Part shown: piece after piece, positions 6,444-10,780 of the stretch
Layout: the number at the start of each line of letters is the position of its first letter
Position numbering within the stretch: position 1 is the first letter of the stretch
Assembly (NCBI GenBank): GCA_002437575.1
Contig: DJQK01000048.1
Coordinates: 1 to 10,780 of the forward strand
DNA length: 10,780 nt
Direction of reading: 5' to 3'
DNA from: Clostridiales bacterium UBA6388
GTDB taxonomy: Bacteria; Bacillota; Clostridia; Oscillospirales; Oscillospiraceae
The notes under the pieces: model-generated
Seen by the model: the letters and a program-made list of their open reading frames with translations, nothing else
Database searches by the model: none
Told to the model about the DNA's origin: nothing
Program-made: the position numbers and the translations under genes

Positions 6444-6476
6444 CGGCAGGCGAAGCGGTATACGCTTCGCCTGCCG
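6444..6476. other. Perfect 14-bp hairpin next to the udk stop codon
   Basis: Bases 6444-6457 pair without mismatch with 6463-6476 around GTATA. No T tract follows on either strand directly, so it is not a standard terminator by itself. It may protect the 3' end of the pdp-udk message. Confidence 0.7.
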
Positions 6477-6480
6477 GAAG

Positions 6481-7101
6481 TTAAGTCATGTCGATGTGCT
6501 TTTGAATGCGGTTGATGATCATTTCCAGCGCGATGAGATTTTTGCCGCCCTCGGGGACGATCAGGTTCGCGTTTTTCTTGCTGGGCTCGACGAACTGCTC
6601 GTGCATGGGCTTGACCGTCGTGAGATACTGCTCGATGACCGAGTCGATCGTCCGTCCGCGCTTTTTGACGTCGCGGCGGATACGGCGGCAGAGCCGGACA
6701 TCTGCGTCGGCGTCGACGAAAATTTTGATGTCCATCTGATCGCACAAAACCTTGCTTTCGAAGATCAAAATGCCCTCGACCACGATGACCCGGCGCGGCT
6801 CGATGGTGATCGTCTCTTCGGCGCGGTTGTGCACGGTGTAGTCATACGTCGGGCACTCGATGGCCTCGCCGTTTTTGAGCTTTTGCAGGTGTGCGATCAT
6901 CATATCCGTGTCAAAGGCGTCCGGATGGTCGTAGTTGAGCCTCGTGCGCTCTTCATAGCTCAGCTCGTCGTGGCGCTTATAGTAGTTGTCGTGGCTCAGA
7001 ACGGTAATGTTATCGCCGAAGCGGCCCACTAACGCCTTGACCAGCGTGGTTTTGCCGCTGCCGGAGCCTCCGGCAACGCCGATTACGATCACATCAGACA
7101 T
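6481..7101 (-). CDS. udk: Uridine kinase
   Basis: This 206-residue cytoplasmic enzyme phosphorylates uridine and cytidine to UMP and CMP. It has the P-loop GGSGSGKTT (11-19), then HDNYYK (37-42), the substrate-binding LNYDHPDAFD (55-64), ECPTYDY (82-88), the VVEGILIF segment, and the lid arginines in RLCRRIRRDVKKRGR. Length and motif order match bacterial Udk. The ATG at 7101 is preceded by AAAGGAGAG, which overlaps the pdp stop codon. Only 12 bases separate the two genes, so they are co-transcribed and probably coupled. With the phosphorylase and the ABC permeases upstream, it completes a nucleoside uptake and salvage route. Two hairpins of repeat copy 1 follow its stop codon directly. Confidence 0.95.
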   Translation of the reverse strand: MSDVIVIGVAGGSGSGKTTLVKALVGRFGDNITVLSHDNYYKRHDELSYEERTRLNYDHPDAFDTDMMIAHLQKLKNGEAIECPTYDYTVHNRAEETITIEPRRVIVVEGILIFESKVLCDQMDIKIFVDADADVRLCRRIRRDVKKRGRTIDSVIEQYLTTVKPMHEQFVEPSKKNANLIVPEGGKNLIALEMIINRIQKHIDMT

Positions 7102-7113
7102 ATTCTCTCTCCT

Positions 7114-8415
7114 TTATCGAATCACTTCGTAAATAAGCGTCTCCGGCTCCGGCTGCTCTGCGCTCCAGGTGATCGCGTGCAGGAACAGCTGCTCGCTCTC
7201 GGCGATGGACGCGGGCCTGTTCGTGTAGAGCCTTGCCAGAACGTCGCCCTTTTTCACGAAATCGCCGGTCTTTTTCGACAGCACGATACCGGCGGCAAAG
7301 TCGATGGCATCTTCTTTTGTCATGCGGCCCGCGCCGAGAATGCTCGACGCTTCTCCGACCTTCTGCGTATCCATATGCGAGATCCAGCCGTCTCGCGGGG
7401 CGAGAATTTCATGCACGGCGGACGCCTGCGGGAATTTCGAAAAGTCCTCGAGAACAGACGCATTGCCGCCCTGCGCCGAGATCCAGCGCTTCATCTGCTC
7501 GAACGCTTTGCCGGATGCAACGGCCTCGTGCACCTGCTGCCTGGCGTAGTCCTCGTCCCAGCCGTTGCAGAGCTCGACCATGTTTGCTGCCAGCGTCATG
7601 CACACCCCGCGAAGGTCCTCGCAGCCGCGGCCCTGCAAAATTTCCGCCGCCTCCTGCACCTCCAGGGCGTTGCCGATGGCCATGCCGAGCGGCACGTCCA
7701 TGTTGGATAAAACCGCGCGGACATTGCGCCCGCAGGCCTTGCCGATGGCGACCATGTTCTCTGCCAGCTTTCTCGCATCACGCAGCGTCTTCATAAACGC
7801 GCCCGAGCCGACCTTCACGTCCAGAACGATCGAATGTGAGCCCGCGGCGAGCTTTTTGGACATGATAGACGACGTGATGAGGGGCAGCGAGTCGACCGTC
7901 GCGGTGACGTCGCGCAGGGCGTAGAGCTTTTTGTCAGCCGGCGTTAAATTGCCGGACTGGCCGATGACCGCCACGCCGACGCGCTCTACCTGCTGCATGA
8001 ACTCTTCTGCGGAGAGCGTCGTTCTGTAGCCGGGGATGGACTCCAATTTATCCACCGTGCCGCCGGTGTGGCCGAGGCCGCGGCCGGACATCTTCGCCAT
8101 CTTGCCGCCGAGACTCGACACGATCGGCGCCAAAATCAGCGTCGTCTTGTCGCCCACGCCGCCGGTGGAGTGCTTGTCCACCGACTTTGTGCCGAAGCGC
8201 GAAAGATCGATGGTGTCTCCCGAGCGCATCATCGCGTCGGTGAGGACCGCCGTCTCGTGATCGGTCATGCCCTTATAAAACACGGCCATCGCCCAGGCGG
8301 ACATCTGATAGTCCGGAATCGTGCCTTTTGTAAAGCCGTCGATGATAAAGCGAATTTCGTCGTCCGACAAAACCCCTCCATCGCGCTTTTTTTCGATCAG
8401 ATCAACCATTCTCAT
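7114..8415 (-). CDS. pdp: Pyrimidine-nucleoside phosphorylase
   Basis: This 433-residue cytoplasmic enzyme cleaves uridine, deoxyuridine and thymidine with phosphate to give the base and (deoxy)ribose 1-phosphate. The start MRMVDLIEKKRDGG is that of Firmicute Pdp. The phosphate site KHSTGGVGDKTT (81-92) and the family signature SGRGLGHTGGTVDKLESI (110-127) are intact. LYALRDVTATVDSLPLITSS (164-183) and DVKVGSGAFMK (199-209) provide base and metal or phosphate contacts. The glycine-rich C-terminal domain ends at the usual length. The ATG at 8415 has AAAGGAG at 8424-8430. Thymidine phosphorylase DeoA is the close alternative; the N-terminus and length favour Pdp. It is the first gene after repeat copy 2, and no convincing - strand promoter is visible in the 237-base gap, so transcription may come from the permease operon. 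Confidence 0.94.
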   Translation of the reverse strand: MRMVDLIEKKRDGGVLSDDEIRFIIDGFTKGTIPDYQMSAWAMAVFYKGMTDHETAVLTDAMMRSGDTIDLSRFGTKSVDKHSTGGVGDKTTLILAPIVSSLGGKMAKMSGRGLGHTGGTVDKLESIPGYRTTLSAEEFMQQVERVGVAVIGQSGNLTPADKKLYALRDVTATVDSLPLITSSIMSKKLAAGSHSIVLDVKVGSGAFMKTLRDARKLAENMVAIGKACGRNVRAVLSNMDVPLGMAIGNALEVQEAAEILQGRGCEDLRGVCMTLAANMVELCNGWDEDYARQQVHEAVASGKAFEQMKRWISAQGGNASVLEDFSKFPQASAVHEILAPRDGWISHMDTQKVGEASSILGAGRMTKEDAIDFAAGIVLSKKTGDFVKKGDVLARLYTNRPASIAESEQLFLHAITWSAEQPEPETLIYEVIR

Positions 8416-8434
8416 GGGAATTACTCCTTTGCTC

Positions 8435-8652
8435 CTCTGCGAGCTGCCTCGCAGAGTTTTGCGCCCGCAGGCGCGAAATAAAATGTAAATTCATGTTATC
8501 CGGCGGCTTCGCCGACCGGAAACATACTTCTCGCCTTGCAAGTGTAGAATTTTTGGCCCAACGGGACAAAAATTATGCGCGCAGTCAAGGCGCAGCCTTC
8601 TCGATGAAAGAAAGAGACATCGTCTCTTTCTTTCATCGAAGCGCGTTAGCGC
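8435..8652 (+). repeat. Structured modular stem-loop repeat, copy 2
   Basis: This copy fills the gap between the permease gene and pdp. Read on the + strand its stems are: 8435-8443/8448-8456 (9 bp, loop CTGC); 8457-8465/8470-8478 (loop CGCA, one T-G pair); the bulged stem at 8499-8520; a compound stem 8532-8538/8586-8592 enclosing 8542-8546/8576-8580, then 8548-8555/8567-8574 and 8557-8559/8563-8565; and two closing hairpins, 8601-8639 and 8639-8654. The order matches copy 1, except that the 54-base module is missing and the closing hairpins have unrelated sequence. The last hairpin overlaps the permease stop codon. On the - strand, the first hairpin ends four bases before the pdp ribosome site. 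Confidence 0.85.
8601..8639. other. Perfect 18-bp hairpin between permease and pdp genes
   Basis: Bases 8601-8618 pair without mismatch with 8622-8639 around the three-base loop ATC. One arm is nearly all purine, the other nearly all pyrimidine. No T tract follows on either strand, so it is not a typical terminator. It could stabilise the upstream permease message or partly stop transcription before pdp. Confidence 0.7.
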
Positions 8653-9594
8653 TTATCTCTGTCCTTTGTCATACGGGATACCCTCTGCCTTCGGCGCTCT
8701 CGAGCGTTTGGAGGTGAAGGCGAGGATGATCATGGACGCGGCAAACGGCATCATGTTGTAGAGCTCTTTTGTCAGGTGCAGGGCGCTGAGCCAGCCGATG
8801 GAATCGTAGATGTTGGCAAGAGACTTGAACACCGCGAAGAAGATGGCTGCCAGCGCGATCTTGCCCGGCTTCCACTGGCCGAAGATCATAACGGCGAGAG
8901 ACAGGAAGCCGAACCCCGCCACGCCGTATTCAAATTTCCACTCGCTGACGCCGCACGTGATGTACACGATGCCGCCCAGGCCGCCGAGCAGACCCGAGAT
9001 CAGCACGCCCGCCCAGCGCATCTTGTAGACGTTGATGCCGACGCTGGCCGCCGCCTGCGGATGCTCGCCGCAGGCCATCAGGCGCAGGCCGAAGCGCGTC
9101 TTGTAGAGCGTGATGTAGCAGAGCACGAGCGCGATCACCGCGACGACCATGAACCAGTTGAACTCGAACGAGCCGATGTTCACGAGGAACGCCTTCTTCG
9201 GTTCGACGTACTGGATGGTGGAGGAGACGTCGTTGGGGTTGGCCGCGGTATTGATGGCCTTGACGATGACCGTCGCCGCGGCGGTGCCGAGGATGTTCAT
9301 GGCGGTGCCGACGATGGTCTGGTCCGCCTTGCAGTTGATGGCGGAGACGGCCAGCAGCACGGAATAGAGCATGCCGCCTGCGATGCTCGCCAGAATGACC
9401 AGCAGCACCATCACAAAGCTGGACGTGCCCGCCGGAAGGTATCGCATGGTGAGCGCGCCGCCCAGCGCGCCGATGACCATGATGCCCTCAAGACCGAGGT
9501 TGATGACGCCGGAATGCTCCGAGAAGCAGCCGCCCAATGCCACGAGCAGCAGGACCGACGCGAACAGGAGCGTATATTGCAGAAGAAGGATCAT
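8653..9594 (-). CDS. Nucleoside-type ABC transporter permease, second subunit
   Basis: This 313-residue integral membrane protein has about eight to ten hydrophobic helices. It belongs to the BPD_transp_2 permease family (RbsC/XylH-like), in the branch that pairs with BMP-family nucleoside-binding lipoproteins. The signature GVINLGLEG (29-37) and the cytoplasmic coupling segment GEHPQAAASVGIN, next to RWAGVLISG, are typical of NupQ/YufQ-type proteins. Its ATG at 9594 overlaps the stop of the first permease gene in ATGA, with AAGGAGG at 9604-9610, so the two subunits should be made in equal amounts as a heterodimeric channel. The nucleoside substrate is inferred from the family branch and from the phosphorylase and kinase genes that follow. 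Confidence 0.9.
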   Translation of the reverse strand: MILLLQYTLLFASVLLLVALGGCFSEHSGVINLGLEGIMVIGALGGALTMRYLPAGTSSFVMVLLVILASIAGGMLYSVLLAVSAINCKADQTIVGTAMNILGTAAATVIVKAINTAANPNDVSSTIQYVEPKKAFLVNIGSFEFNWFMVVAVIALVLCYITLYKTRFGLRLMACGEHPQAAASVGINVYKMRWAGVLISGLLGGLGGIVYITCGVSEWKFEYGVAGFGFLSLAVMIFGQWKPGKIALAAIFFAVFKSLANIYDSIGWLSALHLTKELYNMMPFAASMIILAFTSKRSRAPKAEGIPYDKGQR

Positions 9595-10733
9595 GCCTGC
9601 TCGCCTCCTTTCCCGGCGGCCTGGGCCGCCTTGCGCGCTTTCTTTTCCTCATGCCGCGCGATCCAGCTGTTCAGGACCGTCTTGAAGAACAGCACGAAGC
9701 TGCACAGGTAGATGATGATCGCCGAGATCAGATCGGAGATCTGCGAGCAGTAGAGGGATTTGTCGACGTATGCGCCGCCGGCGGTGATATGCTGGATGAA
9801 GAACGAGGCGAAGATGGAGCCGATTGGGCTCAGGCCGCCGAGGAAGGCGGCAGCGATGCCGTTGAAGCCCATCGAGGGGACGGAGGAGTAGGTGCACTGC
9901 CACTGCTCATAGCCCGTCTGGTACAGCAGCGAAGCGCCCAGACCCGCCAGCGCGCCGCCGATGGCGAGCGTGAGGATGATGTTGCGCTTTTCCGCCATGC
10001 CGCAGTATTTCGCGGCGTTGGGGTTGTTGCCGGTGGCCTTGAGCTCATAGCCGAAGAGCGTCTTGGACAGAACGACCCAGATGACAACGGCGCAGACGAT
10101 GGCGATGGGGATGGCGATGGTCACGTACTGGTTGCCGCTGAGAAGCTTCGAGAGGCTGATCTGCGGCAGGATGGCCTGCGCGCCTTCGGCCTTCAGCTGG
10201 TAGGTGTAGGGGCTGGTGGCCTCCTTGACGTTGGTCAGGAGCATGTTGGTGGTGTAGAGCGCGATCCAGTTGAGCATGATGCCGGAGATGACCTCGCTGA
10301 CATTGAACGAGCTTTTGAGCAGGCCCGAGATCACGCCGAGCAGCGCGCCCGCCGCGATGGCCAGCAGCATGCACGGCAGCCAGTGCCAGTGCAGATACAA
10401 AGCCGCATACAAACAGGCGCAGGCGCCCGCGACATACTGACCGGCCGCGCCGATGTTGAACAGGCCGACCTTATAGACGAACAGCACGCTCAGCGAGCAC
10501 ATGAGCAGCGGCGCGGTCCGCACGAGGGTGTTGCCGAGGTATTTGAGCTGGGCCTTGGCCGAGGAGTACGTCAGGAAGTTCTTCATGACGTTGGTGATGG
10601 CGCCCCAGGCGCCCGTGGGGTTGATGAGAAGCAAAACAAGATAGCCGATGAAAAGACCGAGCAGGATGCACAGCAGCGACGTCAGCAGCGACTGGACCCC
10701 CGGGTTTTTGAGAATGTTTTTGTTCTGTTTCAT
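9591..10733 (-). CDS. Nucleoside-type ABC transporter permease, first subunit
   Basis: This 380-residue membrane protein has an N-terminal helix (about 15-37), an extracellular segment, then a run of hydrophobic helices and a positively charged cytoplasmic tail rich in K, R, E and A. GLFNIGAAGQ (90-99) is the conserved loop of the larger permease subunit (NupP/YufP-like) in BMP-type uptake systems, and GNNPNAAKYCGM is the coupling segment facing the ATPase. It would form the membrane channel together with the protein encoded by the next gene. The ATG at 10733 has GAGGTG at 10739-10744 and overlaps the upstream ATPase stop in ATGA. Sugar permeases of the ribose type are the main alternative. 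The two-permease layout and the salvage genes downstream favour nucleosides. Confidence 0.9.
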   Translation of the reverse strand: MKQNKNILKNPGVQSLLTSLLCILLGLFIGYLVLLLINPTGAWGAITNVMKNFLTYSSAKAQLKYLGNTLVRTAPLLMCSLSVLFVYKVGLFNIGAAGQYVAGACACLYAALYLHWHWLPCMLLAIAAGALLGVISGLLKSSFNVSEVISGIMLNWIALYTTNMLLTNVKEATSPYTYQLKAEGAQAILPQISLSKLLSGNQYVTIAIPIAIVCAVVIWVVLSKTLFGYELKATGNNPNAAKYCGMAEKRNIILTLAIGGALAGLGASLLYQTGYEQWQCTYSSVPSMGFNGIAAAFLGGLSPIGSIFASFFIQHITAGGAYVDKSLYCSQISDLISAIIIYLCSFVLFFKTVLNSWIARHEEKKARKAAQAAGKGGEQA

Positions 10734-10780
10734 GCTTTCACCTCATCTCTCTTGGCGCCAGCCATGTAGAGGCCAAGCTC
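10730..10780 (-). CDS. C-terminal end of the ABC transporter ATP-binding protein (partial)
   Basis: Only the last 16 residues, ELGLYMAGAKRDEVKA, and a TGA are inside the window. An ELGLLMAG-like end is usual for the double-domain ATPases (RbsA/NupO type) of this transporter class, and the stop overlaps the permease start by four bases (ATGA). The name follows mainly from position, since the Walker motifs are outside. The complete transporter would also need a BMP-type substrate-binding lipoprotein, expected further upstream. Confidence 0.75.
   Translation of the reverse strand, partial: ELGLYMAGAKRDEVKA

Larger units (their letters stand above)
6197..6476 (+). repeat. Structured modular stem-loop repeat, copy 1
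   Basis: Two blocks, 6209-6282 and 6337-6408, match copy 2 near 8435-8595; the first is identical at 64 of 74 aligned bases. Read on the + strand the stems are: 6197-6201/6211-6215; 6218-6226/6231-6239 (loop CGCA); 6260-6268/6272-6281 with one bulge; a compound stem 6348-6354/6400-6406 enclosing 6358-6362/6390-6394 and the perfect 11-bp 6364-6374/6378-6388. Between the blocks, 54 bases absent from copy 2 (6283-6336) form two further hairpins, 6285-6318 and 6322-6336. Two perfect hairpins close the element (6415-6442 and 6444-6476), directly after the udk stop codon. The whole intergenic stretch between udk and the GNAT promoter is filled by this element. No protein is supported here. Whether it acts as RNA, as single-stranded DNA or as a mobile element is unknown. 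Confidence 0.85.

Noticed and set aside
6244..7032. 262-residue + strand frame through repeat copy 1, with a similar short peptide from copy 2
   Set aside because: The peptide resemblance between copies follows from shared repeat bases. The pairing changes and the insertion support a structural role, and the rest of the frame is a shadow of udk.
8416..8652. Riboswitch or protein-binding leader for pdp
   Set aside because: No known riboswitch core was recognised, and most of the region is explained by the repeat also found next to udk.
6197..8652. CRISPR array
   Set aside because: There are only two copies about 2.2 kb apart, of unequal length and with genes between them, without short regular spacers.
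9537..10769. 410-residue + strand open frame, and a similar one at 8776-9711
   Set aside because: Both lie opposite the ABC permease genes, are full of D, R, A and G, show no helices or motifs, and arise from high GC content at third codon positions.

Overview
The window looks like chromosome from a GC-rich member of the Clostridia, probably an Oscillospiraceae-type gut Firmicute. This is an inference. It rests on the strong AAGGAGG-type ribosome sites before most genes, the Firmicute-style CarD, CsoR, Pdp and Udk proteins, the high-GC codon use, and the BMP-type nucleoside transporter genes. No rRNA, tRNA, phage, integrase or CRISPR locus is present.

Layout, left to right. Positions 3-810 (+ strand) hold the 3' end of a probable glutamate racemase gene, its terminator, a promoter with an extended -10, and a CarD-family RNA polymerase-binding regulator. 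A bidirectional terminator at 825-860 separates these from everything else, which lies on the - strand. Positions 870-3830 are a copper-resistance operon, csoR-copA, read from one promoter that carries two CsoR-type palindromes. One palindrome fills the -35/-10 spacer and the other covers the expected start of transcription. CopA ends in a second heavy-metal-binding domain that has its own ribosome site and in-frame ATG, so the gene may also yield a free CopZ-like chaperone. Positions 3846-6175 form a second - strand unit: promoter, GNAT acetyltransferase, Cof-type HAD phosphatase, SpoU/TrmH RNA methyltransferase, terminator. Positions 6481-10780 hold nucleoside genes. Transcription enters from the right with the end of an ABC ATPase gene, then two overlapping ABC permease genes, then pyrimidine-nucleoside phosphorylase and uridine kinase. 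Together these would import nucleosides, release the base and sugar phosphate, and rephosphorylate uridine or cytidine.

The most unusual element is a pair of related, highly structured non-coding repeats at about 6197-6476 and 8435-8652. They flank the pdp-udk pair in the same orientation. They share two conserved blocks folded into several stem-loops, and where the copies differ inside stems the changes are often compensatory. Several stems pair fully only when read as + strand nucleic acid, antisense to the flanking genes. Copy 1 has a 54-base insertion made of two extra hairpins, and each copy ends in different long perfect hairpins. I do not recognise this family from the sequence alone.
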